Origin: Elephas maximus indicus
Taxonomy: Eukaryota > Chordata > Mammalia > Proboscidea > Elephantidae
Assembly (NCBI RefSeq): GCF_024166365.1
Contig: NC_064825.1
Location: 102,562,480 to 102,626,479, forward strand
Reading direction: 5' to 3'
DNA: 64,000 bases
Below, piece by piece: positions 1-13,400 of the stretch. Position numbers and translations under genes: made by a program. Positions within the stretch are counted from its first letter, which is position 1, and each line of letters opens with the position of its first letter. The notes beneath the pieces are model-generated. The model saw only the letters and a program-made list of their open reading frames with translations. It searched no databases and was not told the origin of the DNA.

Positions 1-1960
1 AGACCCTGCTTGGAAATGCTTACCTTTCTTTAAATCCTTGTATGATATAAAGCAACAAACAGTTCCTGGGGAGTCGCTTTTGTTCATTTAAAGCATTGCC
101 ATGAAAATGTGTTACAGTGTCTGACTTGGTACTTTGCCTAGACACTGGTCAAATAGAAATAGGCTAAATGTATTTCTCACTTGGTGTTGGGCTTAGTCTT
201 ATTAAAATATAAAACTAAAGTGTATGGCTTCCTGCCTCTCTTTGAACATACCAACATGCACTGGGGAATGAAGAGTCGGCAAAGGATATTGTTAATAATG
301 GACTACGTACTTTGCTCCACAGGTGTCTTTGGAAGCCATTGCTTCTCATTCCTTTTGTAAAATCATTTCCCTTTCAGTAAACTAATTATCATTTCCCTCC
401 ATTTATAATATAAAACAGTAGTACTGCCCTGACAAAGAAGATAAAGAACACATCCTGCTCTTCATTTGGGGCTTCGCTTGACAGGAACATAGTCCTGGGA
501 TGTTAGCAATCTTCCTGTGAGTCGTGGTACTATGTGGAATGAAGCTGTCAGATGTCTTCTCTTCTCTTTTCTCATTCCCTCCCCCTCACCTCCCATTGCA
601 GAGTAGCACTGAGAAGTATTTACTCAGCTGTGGCCTGGTAACAAAACCTTAGTGCCCTGGGGATGGGAAGAAGTGGTGTGGTCATGCCCTGAACTATCCA
701 TGTCCTTCCGAGCATCTCTTGGCAGAGCAGCTGGGGTGAGGGCAAGTGTCATTTACAATGAGCCTTCCCAACCCCTGCATAGGAGAACAGAAAAACAATT
801 GCAACCGAAAATTGGAGAGTCCACTCATGGGCTGTGGTGTTCTCTGGCCTCTGTGGTGGTTCCTAATGAGATCATGCAGCCAACCAATTAGAGATTGTTC
901 AATCCTCTGGGATTCCCCATGGCTTGGTAGTATTTCATTATCTCCCTCTCTTGTCCTAGAGCCAGCTCACCCAGCCACCCACCCACCAGTATGCAGGCAC
1001 TCACACAAATGAGTTCAGCTAAGCCCACCCCATTTCATCTCCCATACTTTTGGAGCAAAAAAACCCCTTGATTCTGGCTTTGGGGAAGCTTTCTCTGAGT
1101 AAGGGACAAAGATATGGCTCTACTTCCTTCAGTCTGGCCTTCTTCCACTTGTCTCCTTTAGTGACACCACTCTGACCTCGAAAATGGCACCATTTCCCAG
1201 GAAGAGCAGAGGCATCCAAGTCTATAGCCACATACCACCACAGTTCTGAACAAACGTTGGTGGACACACATGGTGGTCTCACAGAGAATGTAGAAGTGAC
1301 CAAGCTGCCTCCTCAGAGCTTCAGAAGCAGGAATTTTCACAGCAAGAAGGCAGATCAGATGTAGAAAAGATAAAACAAGATCTTCATCCTTTTCCTCTTT
1401 TCTTGCAAATGAGAATTAATTAGTCCTTGAATATGTTGGGCATCAGTTATTTCTGACTAGATTAATTTTCTTAGCCAAAATAACCTCATCGATCACTCTT
1501 TAGGATGAGGATGGATATAACCAACAAAAGAATAGTTAGAGTTGGGGGATGCTTATCTTGCGAATGATAGGCATTCATGCTAGAGATGTAATATTTCCTG
1601 TAAAGTGATTTTCTGTAAAGTGAACCCTAGGCTTCTTCTGACTTTCATAATAAAATTCATGATATATTCCTATGAAAATAAATATTCAAAGTGTTTGAAT
1701 TGAGCACTTGGTGAGAATGTGCTAGGAGTCATCAAGCTCATGAATGTAGTCCACCTGCCATAATTGCTTGTGTTTGCTCAGAGTTGTAGTACGTACTAAA
1801 TAGCACATTTTCATTTTTCAGCGCTTCACAGCTCCTGGCATCTCCTCACACCCTCTTAAGTTCACAGAAATGCCTCCTATGCCTGGAGATTTCCCTATCT
1901 CTGTGTTTACCTAATGACCAGAAGTTTGTCCCTCTCAATTTTGATCTGGGTCACTGTGGA
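1..1960. other. CSTPP1 intron, nothing recognised
   Basis: AT-rich unique-looking sequence. I see no exon of CSTPP1, no recognisable repeat and no open frame with family similarity. Confidence 0.5.
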
Positions 1961-1964
1961 ATGC

Positions 1965-2060
1965 ATGTTTTTATTAATTCATTCCTTCAACAAATATATG
2001 CTATGATTTGCCTACTATATGCCAGGCATTATGCTCGGTGCTTTAGTTAAGCCCCAAAAT
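1965..2060 (+). repeat. L2-type LINE 3' fragment
   Basis: Carries the L2 3' signature of a TTCATTC(A)-ACAAATAT stretch followed by CCTACTATATGCCAGGCAT. Old and diverged. Confidence 0.6.
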
Positions 2061-2110
2061 TCCTTAAGTTCAGGACTTCTTAATCAGTTAATAATAATTA
2101 CTTAATAAAA

Positions 2111-2843
2111 GGACCTGAAGCACTTACTGATGAAAATCAAAGACCAGAGCCTTCAATATGGATTACACCTCAACATAAAACAAAAATCCTCACAACTGGA
2201 CTAATAAGCAACATCATGATAAACACAAAAGATTGAAGTTGTCAAGGATTTCATTGTACTCGGATCCACAATCAACGCCCATGGAAGCAGCAGCCAAGAA
2301 ATCAAATGACATATTACACTGAGCAAATCTGCAAAAGACCTTTTTAAAGTATTGAAAAGCAAAGATGTCACTTTAAGAACTAAGGTACACCTGACCCAAG
2401 CCATGGTATTTTCTGTTGCCTCATATGCATGCAAAAGCTGGACAATGAATGAGAAAGACACAAGAATTGACACCTTTGAATTACGGTGTTAGTGAAGAAT
2501 ATTGAATATACTGTGGACTGCCAAAAGAATGAACAAATATGTCTTGGAAGAAATACAGCCAGAATGCTCCTTAGAAGCAAGGATGGCAAGGCTTCATCTC
2601 ACATACTTTGGACATGTTATCAGGAGGGACCAGTCCCTGGAGAAGGACATCATGTTTTGTAAAGTAGATGGTCAGCAAAAGAGAAGACCCTCAATGAGAT
2701 CGAGTGACACAGTGGCTGCAACAATGGGTTCAAGCATAACAATGATTGTGAGGACAGCGCAGAACTGGGCAGTGTTTCATTCTATTATACAAAAGGTCAC
2801 TATGAGTTGGAACTGACTCGACAGCACCTAACAACAACAAAAT
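2111..2843 (+). repeat. RTE LINE, 3' fragment (elephant RTE1 type)
   Basis: Aligns by eye with the last 730 nt of the larger RTE copy (11622-12356): the region after the reverse transcriptase catalytic motif through the 3' end CTCGACAGCACCTAACAACA. Several stops and frameshifts show that it is a dead 5'-truncated copy. Confidence 0.9.
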
Positions 2844-2859
2844 AATATTACCATTTATT

Positions 2860-3065
2860 GGTTACTTTGCTGATTTTTCAGGAAAGTACCTTATATAGAG
2901 AATATTTCGTTTGATTTTTATAACAGTTCCATAGGTAGATATTTTGTAGTTACCCCCAGTTTTTAGGTGAAGAAGCCAAGACTCAGAGAAGTTGTATTAA
3001 CTGGTACAAAGCCATACTGGTGGTTAAGTATTTGAGCCAGGTTTTGAAGTCAGGTCATCTGGTTG
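2860..3065 (-). repeat. MIR SINE
   Basis: Contains the reverse MIR core: a CCCAGTTTTTAGGTGAAGAA-like segment followed by GACTCAGAGAAGTTG and AAGCCATACTGGTGG. Confidence 0.65.
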
Positions 3066-3354
3066 CAGTGTCTGGGCTGTATACTAACACAACTACCCTG
3101 TCCTATTTACTGTGGCCCCACTGAAAGGTATCTGTGTGTTTAACTTAGCTATAAAGCCCGTCAGTCACCTGGCTGTGAAAAATCCTATCATCAGAAACCA
3201 AGTCCTCCACCTGGCTCCCACCTGCTAGAGTAGAACTTGCAGGCCTTTCAGAGCCAGGCTTAGGTCTGAATCTTAGCCCTCCGTCCTCTTTACTAATTGT
3301 TTCCTTGAGAAAGTAATTAACCTCTTTGGGCCCATTTCTGTAGTAGCAAATGCC

Positions 3355-3560
3355 AATAGAGCACTTAATAATAACAGGCCAGACACTGTTCTAAGCACTT
3401 CACCTTAGCTCTGAACAACCCTATGATGTTGATATTATCACTATCCCATTTTATAGACAGGGAAGCTGAGGCATAGAGCACTTTAGGGTCAAAGAATTTG
3501 ACCTTAAAGCAAAGCTGGTATTTGGACCCAGGCAGTCTATTTCTAAAGTCCATGCTATTA
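3355..3560 (-). repeat. MIR SINE
   Basis: Shows CCCATTTTATAGACAGGGAA, GCTGAGGCATAGAGCA and TTTGGACCCAGGCAG, the inverted MIR core and tRNA-related end. Confidence 0.75.
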
Positions 3561-4372
3561 GCTACAATCTACACTGTGCTGCCTCTGGAGGTGATAGGAT
3601 CAAGGGTGCTGAAGCCTCTGGCCCAACGCCAGGCGCACAGGTGGTGGAACTGTTATAAGGTTTAGAAGAATCAAGTTCGACAACTCTGATCTCTCACAAA
3701 AAGAGGTGCACCAATTTGTGGAAAGTGTTCTGATTTTGATCTTGTACCAAAGCCTTCTTATGTCTTTGTCTTTAAACTTCCAAGACCTGCTAACTGAAGC
3801 TTTTCTAATTATGAGGGGAGATTCCTTTGAAGAAGGTATCTGTTAGTGCATACCACTTACCTTCTCGCACCTGCCTAGATCGCAGGGAGGGTGTGGGCGT
3901 GAGAAATGGTGATCTAGCCACCAGCACAGGCATACTTATTTCCCTCCAGGTCCTCTGGTTTTCTGGCGCTGAAGCTACAATCTTTCCTGTTGGCAGTAAT
4001 TAGAACCATTCAAACTCAATTTCTTATGTGAAAAATACCAATTCACTTGAATTGTCTGCTGAATGCAGTTCACTTGGAACTATTTAGTGCCTGCAGTTTG
4101 TTTGCAACAGGGCTTCAAACCAGTGCACTCGAGAAATTTGCATTCACCACAACTTTGATATGGTAAAACCCATGTGAAAATTGTGCACTACAGATTAGTA
4201 AGTAAACACATTTAAGCCCATGCCTACCTTGCTTACTGTAAGCCGATCCATACCTGCCCACTGGTTAATCCACCCCTGATAACGGTAGTGATGAACAGAT
4301 GAGGTAACAGTATAAAACCCTTGGAAGAACAGTGCTGGTTCATAGTAAGTGTTCAATTAATGTTAGCTATTT

Positions 4373-4412
4373 ATGAGTCGGAAACGACTCGATAGCACCA
4401 CTAAATAAAAAA
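4373..4412 (+). repeat. Extremely short RTE/AfroSINE 3' tail
   Basis: Only the shared 3' tail (ATGAGTCGGAAACGACTCGA and TAGCACCACTAAATAAAAA) is present, about 40 nt. It looks like a retrotransposition event truncated almost at once, or a remnant. Confidence 0.65.
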
Positions 4413-4489
4413 TAATTAGTATTACTATTATTTAACCCCGCCAGGCCCCCTTCCTGTCCCCCAGGCTCTGGACCCTCCTGCCTTCACCC

Positions 4490-4640
4490 ATTAGGTTATT
4501 TCATCTCTCAAAGCCTCCACGTCATTATCTGAAAAATGGGGCCGAGGATAATGGAATCTACTTCATAAGATTGTTGTGAAGGTTATGTGAGGTAATTCTC
4601 TGAGCACAGAGGTCAATGACCATTCACTTCCTGCAGTGTT
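4490..4640 (+). repeat. MIR SINE
   Basis: Contains TTATCTGAAAAATGGGGCCG, ATAAGATTGTTGTGAAGGTT and ATGTGAGGTAATTC, the MIR core in sense orientation. Confidence 0.65.
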
Positions 4641-4744
4641 ATTCCTGAAGCACAAAGGGACACTTGGAAGGAGCTCTTGGGGAGCTCTCTGAGCCAAAGG
4701 GCCTGAAGAAGATAACATCATTTATGGTTAACCAATGCTTGAGT

Positions 4745-4855
4745 GTAAGCCTCGGGAGCTGGGGAGACTGCTGGCCTGTCCATCACTCTAACTGCTGTGC
4801 CTGGACCAGAGGGGGCACACAGTAATATTGAATAAATTGATGAATGGATAGATAC
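4745..4855 (+). repeat. L2/MIR-type tail fragment
   Basis: Shows the pattern of GCTGTGCCTGGACCAG, GGGCACACAGTAATATTGAA and TAAATTGATGAATGGA typical of old LINE 3' ends. Confidence 0.45.
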
Positions 4856-5037
4856 TGCAAAAGAGTTTCAGAAATGGATTTGGCTCAGGTGACATGACAG
4901 AATTTTCAAGGCTGAACACTGCTAGGTATTTAAGCTTTCAAAGAACCAAAAGTACCTTCCTCCTCTTCTCTCCTCTCCTCTCTGCCCCCAGGGTTTAAAA
5001 ACAAAACCAAAACAACTCCCATTGTTCAATGTCACTG

Positions 5038-5215
5038 TGTTCTAAGCATTCTAGTAACTACTTTATAGACATTCTCTCTTTTAATCTTAACCCCAGCCAT
5101 GGGAAGTAGGTATCATTGTTCTCATTTTACAGACAAGAAACTGAGATTTAGAGAAATTGAGCAATTTGCCCAAGGCTACGTACCTGGTAAAAAGCAGAGT
5201 TAAGATTTGAACCCT
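5038..5215 (-). repeat. MIR SINE
   Basis: Contains the inverted core: TTCTCATTTTACAGACAAGA, AACTGAGATTTAGAGAAATT and TTGCCCAAGGCTACG. Confidence 0.8.
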
Positions 5216-5392
5216 AATCTATGGGGCAGAAACAAGCTCCCATTTGCTCATCAGTGTTCTGATTTTGAAACAAGTCTTTCCAATTACCATTCTCCCAAAT
5301 ACTCACTGTACACCAAACAAGGAGTGTCTCCAAGTGGCAGATGCCTCTCCCTTGAAATCATCCAGTCTTCATATTATCTGGACACTAGTAGA

Positions 5393-5573
5393 GGAAACCG
5401 TGGTGGCGTAGTGGTTAAGTGCCACATCTGCTAACCAAAGGGTTGGCATTTCGAATCCTCCAGGCGCTCCTTGGAAACCATATGGGGCAGTTCTACTCTG
5501 TCTTATAGGGTCACTATGAGTTGGAATTGACTCGACACCAGTGGGCTTGGTTTGGTTTGGTTTGGTTTGGTTG
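5393..5573 (+). repeat. AfroSINE, short type
   Basis: A tRNA-derived head (GTGGTGGCGTAGTGGTTAAG, then TTCGAATCC), the body TTGGAAACCATATGGGGCAG, the shared RTE tail TCACTATGAGTTGGAATTGA, and a (GGTTT)n end. The A and B box-like parts of the RNA polymerase III promoter are recognisable. Confidence 0.93.
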
Positions 5574-7381
5574 TTGCATTAGAGCAGTACAAGGCAATTT
5601 TTGTAAATCATTCTTCTGTTCTTGGGAAGTAGATATTTTAAGTATATGAATTAGAATAATATCCAGAACCCAAAGATAGCCTAGAGCCTGGGCACCAGAA
5701 GGGCTACGTTTGGTTCCTAGCAGTGTGTTTCTTGAGTGAATGTGGGGTTATACCACTCTGTCTCTCTTGGCTGCTCATTTTCCTTCACCCTGTTTATTTT
5801 CCCAAGGGTATTTTGTAGGTAATTTGGAGGATAAATATGAATTTCTGTGAAATACTTTGACCCCGTAAGCATGGTATCAGATACATCCACCAAAGTTTAG
5901 CCCAGAAAAGCACTGATGATTCAAAGACACTAATGACTCCTGGAGTGAGAATAAAGTAGGAACATGTTAGATTGAGTAGCTTTTCTACCTTGCGTTTACC
6001 TCGCTATCCCTCACCCCAAATCTGTGAGACCATGAATGGCCATTACTCCCTCCCTTGAAGAAGAGAACCTCTTCCAAGCTGTGCCCAAGATCAGGCGAGT
6101 GAGGGCAGGAAAAGTGCACGCCCCATTGTGGCCAGGATGAAGTCCACAAAAGCCATCTTGATCCTTTGACCTACATTGACGCCGAGCCTTTTCCTTTGGT
6201 GTCCTTGACTTTGGCAGTGTGGTTAGTCTAACTCTCTGCCCCCACCTTGAATTGGGCTTTGATGAAAAAGCAGTAGGAACTCAGGCCTGTCCCTAGGGAC
6301 TTGGGGTTTTCGTCTTGGAAAAGCATCAACCAAACTAGCAGGGGCAAGAGATCTGAATTCCTGTGGTTTGGGCTAACTTAGGTCCAAAGAAACCAAGTGC
6401 CTGTGATCATCATCTTCATTCCTCAAATGTGGCCATGCCCTCTGGATTCCCTTCTCTTACTCATCCTCCTCCAAATTTGGATGGCTTCGGGGTTGCTTGC
6501 GCTTGCTTTACCATTACCGTGTCCTTCCATATTTGAAATACTTTGGTATATAATATACTTGCAAATTGCTGCCGCTAGGATGATCTAAAAGCTTTTGGCT
6601 TTAGTACATGCAATAACAAAACAACTTTTAAGCATCAGTGTCTTCCCTCCACCTTGGGATTCTATAAACCTCCCTGAGATTTGCCTCTCTGGGTTTCCTG
6701 CTGAGCCACAGAGTCTTGTCCGAGCTCATTTCTCCCAAAGCACTGTATCTGTATATCAGGAATCATTTGGTTGCCTTGATTGTGTGTTTTGGACCTTTGC
6801 TCCTGGCTTCCTATAATAGGATGGCCAGGTTTGTGTGCATACATCCAAAAGAACCCAGGCTGCTGCAATGCTGGATGACAGAATAAGATGTGTGGGTTGC
6901 TACTCTATACTCTTCTCCATGCATTACAAGACTGAGTTTGCCCTACTACTGCTGCCACATATTCTGTGGATGGTCTTTGGGAATGTTGTCATGAATGTTA
7001 CCAAGCCAGTAAATTTTGGCAAATTTAAGCAGCTTTGAAATGACTCTCCCTTCTCAGATTTTTATACACAAGGAAAACTAAGAAGGCTGATAAAACTACC
7101 CCTTTTGTTCCCTCTCTTCACCCTACCACTTGTCATGCCAATGAAGCTCCTTTGGCCCAAATGTTGTAGGGTGGGTGCCTCCCACCCAAGAAAAGCTTTG
7201 TAGAAATATTGATCTTAAAATCTCACTCCTGGAGGTTAGTGGCTCACACACCCTTAATACTGACTCACTGTTAAAAGAGCAGCTGTATCGAGACTAGGTC
7301 TGAAGCCCATGAAATGACCAAAAAGAGGGAGGTGACTGGATATTCAGAGACCTAATGTGTTCCTCTCCATGTCCACTTCAG
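5574..7381. other. CSTPP1 intron without recognised elements
   Basis: No repeat or coding signal is recognised up to the acceptor of the exon at 7382. Confidence 0.45.
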
Positions 7382-7466
7382 ATTTGCTGACCATGAAAGA
7401 ATATCACTGTCTGCTCCAATTACTGTGCCCCGACTTTCCGCTGGAGCTCACACAGAAGGCAGCCAG
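7382..7466 (+). CDS. CSTPP1: CSTPP1 internal exon, about residues 94-122
   Basis: An 85-nt exon between a cttcag acceptor and a gtaagt donor. It enters mid-codon (G|AT, Asp) and leaves mid-codon (AG|G, Arg). It encodes LLTMKEYHCLLQLLCPDFPL and then ELTQKAA. It stands alone between repeat-filled introns and is recognised only by its protein. Confidence 0.93.
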
Positions 7467-10400
7467 GTAAGTCTCCTGGGCTCTTGAAGCCAACTCAGCC
7501 CTCTGTGGACCACGGCTTTTATACAATAAAACTATTAGGGAAGAATAAAACCAATAGGGAAGAAATTGGCATTTGGAGAGGGGTCTATTTGGGATTTGTC
7601 CAAAAATGTAATACTTTCTGTGTTTCCGAAAAGAAGCCAACTGATCCTTTGTGGGTTTTGTGGGGAGCCTGAGGGTCTAAAGATAGGGTGGTAGTGAGAT
7701 GACGAGGCCAAAAAAAAACCCACACACAAAAATTCTAGAGGACATTCTGAGAAAATGGGGGAGGGGCAAGAGTTGGCAGTGACTTGTGATGAAGGGGGTT
7801 GAAGTTGGGGGTGGGAGTGGCATGAAGGTGATAAAACCTTGATTGAGAAAAGGGCATATTGTACTATTTCCCATAAAAGAAGGCTTTTATGATTAGTCCA
7901 GAACTAGGAGGACTTGGCAGAAAAAAGTTAGATGCCCCTAATTTCTTTGTTTGGTTTCACTGTCACTCACATTTTTTAACCAAATGAGGTAACTGGACTA
8001 TGCCTCTATTAACTTCATTTACTACAAAACCCAAGCTGGGTTGCAAATGGAAGTACAGAATAGCAAATGTCTTGTTTTCTGAAAAATACCCACCTTCCCT
8101 AAATCATATTGAATACATTTACCTTCATTGTAACATTTAAATTCATTTACCTTAATTATCTCATGTAGTCCTTAAAAAGATGTTACTTCCCACTTTACCA
8201 CAGAGGAAATTGAAGCTCAAAGAGTTTAACAATGTTGCCTGAACTTGTTGATAGCTGGTAAGTGGCAGAGGCAAGATTTGAACCCAGGTCTGCTGAATCC
8301 AGAGCCTTTGCTCTCAACCTCCTCACATTCCTGCCTCCCTGTGCCAGGCATCAGTTCATCCTGGAGCATTTCTGCTTGGTGGTTTGACCCAATGACATCA
8401 ACGCTGGATTGGCTGCAGTGCACCAAGAGCTACCCCACTCCTGAAAGAAGCCAACCACCTGCTCCGTTGCCTGGGAAGATAAGAAATCCACTGCTACCAG
8501 CAGCACACTAGGGCAGGCTGTTTTGCAATTCACAGATCATGAACTAATTTTTCTGGTTATATGCAGAATCTGTTTAGTGATCACACACTCAAAATTATGG
8601 AGGTTTTTTTTTTCCCCCTTATTATTCAGTGGATACTTATCTTTCCCAGTGGCAACTGGCCACTGGTAAAAGTTGCAGTTCAGGTTTTATAATTTTAACT
8701 TAATCTGTTATCCAAAAGACATTTGAATTTTTTTTTTTTTCCTTAGCTGAAAAAAAAAAGTGTGGGAGAATATATCATGTAATTTAAAGCAGCCAAGTGG
8801 AGTTAGCTTCAAATTTCCATGATCGTTTCCCTTTGGGCTCAGATCATTCTAAAGAAGACAGCCCTACATTGTTTTTGGAAATACTCAGCATTCTTAAAGA
8901 CTGTGCTTTATAATAAAAGTTAGCTATAACTCTAACTAGAGAATTCCTAAATAAAGAAAAGGAACCAGGAGCAAGTGTGTGTATGCTCCACAAGAGCAGG
9001 CAGGATCTGCACCAGTCTTGTTACTGCTGGATCACTATTGCTTAGTATAGTACCTAGATCATTGCTTGACCCTCCATAAATGTCTGCTGAATGAATACAT
9101 GAATAAATACATAGATGAATATTCATTGTGTGGCATTCTGCATGGTTCTAGTAGTTCACAGTTCAAAACGACAGTCCATTAGGACAAAAGTTAGCAACTA
9201 TATTTTGTCTTCATTTGTTCGTTCATTTATTGATTGACCAAATATTTCTCCAGTGCTTATTTTGTGCCAAGAACTATTCTGCATGCTGAGGATACAATGT
9301 TGAATAAGATATCATTCCTGCTGGACATTTCATTTAGAAGGTGATAGCTTGGCTGCCAGTCACCAGCTGCTACCTCTTTGTGATGTATCATCTTGGCTTC
9401 TATCATTCCAGAACAGCCGCTGTCCTCCTCCTTTCCCATTCCTAAAAGGTGGGAGGCGAGCTTAGGAAAGTGAGACTTGTGTGTGATTGTCAGCCCCAAC
9501 AGTCACAGCTTTGCATTCACTCCACCCATCTCCCTGGTCCCTTCCAAACAACTTGATATATGTAAGCATTCAAAATTTGAGTAAGTGATAAGACCCTCTA
9601 AGAACCACAAATTCGTGAGTTATTCTTATAGTTCTTACTCCATCAGTTTGTCATACTGTGGAGGCTTGTGTGTTGCTGCGATGTTGGAAGCTATGCCACT
9701 GGTATTCAAAATACCAGCAGGGTGACCCATGGCAGACAGGTTTCAGCTGAGGTTCCAGACTAAGACAGACTAGGAAGAAGGACGCACAAGTCTACATCTG
9801 AGAAGAATAAGATAAAATCCATACGCCTACAAGGAAGACCAGTTAATATGACTATTATTCAAATTTACACACCAACGACTAAGGCCAATGATGAAGAAAT
9901 TGAAGATTTTTACCAACTTCTGCAGTCTTAAATTGATCAAACATGCAATCAGGATGCACTGATAATTACTGGTGGTTGGAATTCAAAAGTTGGAAACAAG
10001 AAGGGTCAGTACTTAGAAAATATGGCCTTGGTGATAGAAAGGATGCTGGAATTCGCATGATTAAATTTTCCAAGACCAATGACTTCTTCATTGCTAATAC
10101 CTTTTTTCACCAACAAAAACAGTGACTATACACATGGAGCTCACCAGATAGAATACACAGGAATCAAATTGACTACATCTGTGGAAAGAGATGATGGAAA
10201 AGCTCAATATCATCAGTCAGGAAAAGGCCAGGGGCTGACTGTGGAACAGACTATCAGTTACTCATATGCAAGTTCAAGTTGAAACTGAAGAAAATTAGAA
10301 CAAGTCCACAGGAGCCAAAGTACAACCTTGAGTATATCCCACCTGAATTGAGAGACCATCTCAGGAATAGATTTGGCATGTTGAACACTAATGACCGAAG

Positions 10401-13400
10401 ACCAGATGAGTTGTGGAATGACAGAAAGGACATCATACATGAAGAAAGCAAGAGGTCATTAAAAAGACAGGAGAGAAAGAAAAGACCTAAATGGATATAA
10501 GAAAAGACTCTGAAACTTGCTCTTGAATGTCAAGTAGTTAAAAGGAAAAAATGATGAAGTAAAAGAGCTGAACAGAAGATTTCAAAGGGCAGCTCAAGAA
10601 GACAAAGTATTACAATGACATGTGCAAAGACCTGGAGATAGAAAATCGAAAGGGAAGAACATGCTCAGCATTTCTCAAGCTGAAAGAACTGAAGAAAAAA
10701 TTCAAGCCTCAAGCTTCAATACTGAAGGATTCTATGGGGAAAATATTGAACAATGCAGGAAGCATCAAAAGAAGATGGAAGGAATACAGAGTCACTATAC
10801 CAAAAAGAATTGGTCGATGTTCAACTATTTCAGGAGGTGACATATGATCAGGAACCGATGGTACTGAAGGAAGAAGTACATGCTGCACTGATGGTATTGG
10901 TGAAAAACAAGGCTCCAGGAATTGACAGAATACCAATCGAGATGTTTCAACAAACAGATGCAGTGCTCACTCGTCTGTGCCAAGAAATTTGGGAGACAGC
11001 TACCTGGCCAACCAACTGGAAGAGATCCATATTTATGCTTATTCCCAAGAAAGGTGATCCAACTGAATGTAGAAATTATCAAACAATATCATTAATATCA
11101 TATGCAAGCAAAATTTTGCTGAAGATCATTCAAAAGCAGCTGCAGCATTGTATCAACGGAGAACTGCCAGAAATTCAGGCCAGATTTAGAAGAGGATGTG
11201 GAACCAGGGATATCATTGCTGATGTAAGACAGATCCTGGCTGAATGCAGAGAATACCAGAAAGATGTTTACCTGTGTTTTAGTGACTATGCTAAGGCAGT
11301 CAACTATGTGGATCATAACAATTATGGATAACATTGCAGAGAATGGGAATTCCCGAGCACTTACTTGTGCTCATGAGGAATCTGTACATGGTTCAAGAGG
11401 CAGTCATTCAAACAGAACAAGGGAATACTGCATGGTTTAAAGTCAGGAAAGGTGTGCCTCAGCGTTGTATCCTTTCATCATACCTATTCAATCTGTATGC
11501 TGAGCAAATAATCCGAGAAGCTGGACTATAGGAAGAACAGGGCATCAGAATTGGAGGAAGAATCATAAACAACCCGTGTTATACAGATGACACAACCTTG
11601 CTTGTTGAAAGTGAAGAGGACTTGAAGCACTTACTGATGAAGATCAAAGACCACAACCTTCAGTATGGATTACAGCTCATCATAAAGAAAACAAAAATCC
11701 TCACAACTAAACGGATAAGCAACATCATGATAAATGGAGAAAAGATTGAAGTTGTCAAGGATTTCATTTTACTTGGATCCATAATCAATGCCCATGGAAG
11801 CAGTAGTCAAGAAATCAAAAGATGTGTTGCATTGGGCAAGTGGGCTGCAAAAGACCTCTTTAAAGTGTTGAAAAGCAAAGATTTCACTTTGAGGACTAGT
11901 GTGTACCTGACCCAAGCCATAGTATTTTCAGTCACCTCATATGCATGCAAAAGCCAGACAACGAGTAAGGAAGACCGAAGGATTGACACCTTTGAATTGT
12001 AGTGTTGGCGAAGAATATCGAATATACCATGGACTGCCAAAAGAACAACAAATCTGTCTTGGAAGAAGTACAGCCAGAATGCTCCTTAGAACCAAGGATG
12101 GCGAGACTACATCTCACATACTTTGGACGTGTTATCAGGAGGGATCAGTCCCTGGAGACAGATATCCTGCTTGGTAAAGTAAAGGTTCAGCAAAAAAGAG
12201 GAAGACCCTCAGTGAGATGGATTGACACGGTGGCTGCAACAATGGGCTCAAGCATAGCAATGATTGCAAGGATGGCACAGGACCAGGCAGTTTCCTTCTG
12301 TTGTACGTGGTGTCGCTGTGAATCAGAACCAACTCGCTGGCACTTAACAACAACATAGGTCTTACTGCTCTTTGATGGAGACCTCAGACCTTTGAGGAGG
12401 AAGCATTGTAGCCAGTCTATGTTAATAGCAGTGTTGGGGAATTATGGGAATGCAGGTATAAACAACAGAAGGCCTAGGGTAATCCTCAGAGTCCTGGCTG
12501 CAAAGTTAGAGATGAATTTAGAATTAGGGAAAGCTCATGTTCTCCTTATGTATGAGCATCAGGATTCTGTGTAAACCCCATCTCTCCAATACCATTTCTT
12601 TCCCCACTCCACTCCAGCTGGTGTGTGTGTGCAGAAAAGTTGTATATATCCCTGAAAGTGCACTCTGTTTAAGCTATTCTCATTTCTCCTGGAGGTCAAG
12701 ATCGCAGCATCCCCACACACATGCTCAGGCATCTGACCAGAGTCACAGATGGGAGAGGTGAAGCCTCCATGGCATTTGCTGTTGCTAGAAGAAGAACTGT
12801 CCTCTCTCGTCTCATGGCTGGGCTTACTTTATTCAGGGCCCTGATGCCTGGGGACAAGCAGAAGGAGGAGGCTCCAATCTGTGATGATGTGTGCCTCAAA
12901 GAATGTAATCCACAGGCAGCTGTAAATCAGAGCCCTGTTCAGGGGCATGGTGTCTCCACACACGCCTGACTTATGTGCTGTAAGCACCATGGCCAGTCCC
13001 TGGGGTGGCAGGTGCAAGCTGGAAACAGGACTAGGAAGGGCAAGCAGACTCCATGACAGCAGCTCAGCCAGAGATCTCCCCTCTACCTCACACATTCCTG
13101 CAGCAGTGCTAGTAGTTAGGTCATTTTATCCCGGAATGATTGCCAGACGTTCTCTGTCTCTATCTCCCCATCCTCCATGGAGTGGAAGACTTTTCTCATG
13201 GTGAAGAACATGCAGATTGGAGCCACACTTCTGAGTTCAAATTCTGGTTTACAACTTAGCAAATGGTGACCTTGGGAACATTATTTCACTTCTTTGAGCC
13301 TCTGTTTCCTCTTTGTAAAATGGTAACAGTAATAGTTGTAAAGATTGAAGGAGTAAAAGTATGTAATCTAAACAATATGCAAAAATAGTGCCTGACACAG

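Noticed and set aside
1-7381. Upstream CSTPP1 exons, e.g. the one encoding the segment before residue 94
   Set aside because: I looked for the expected VSFLRAFWRCFRTVGKNG coding text and found nothing convincing. The exon is probably beyond the left edge.
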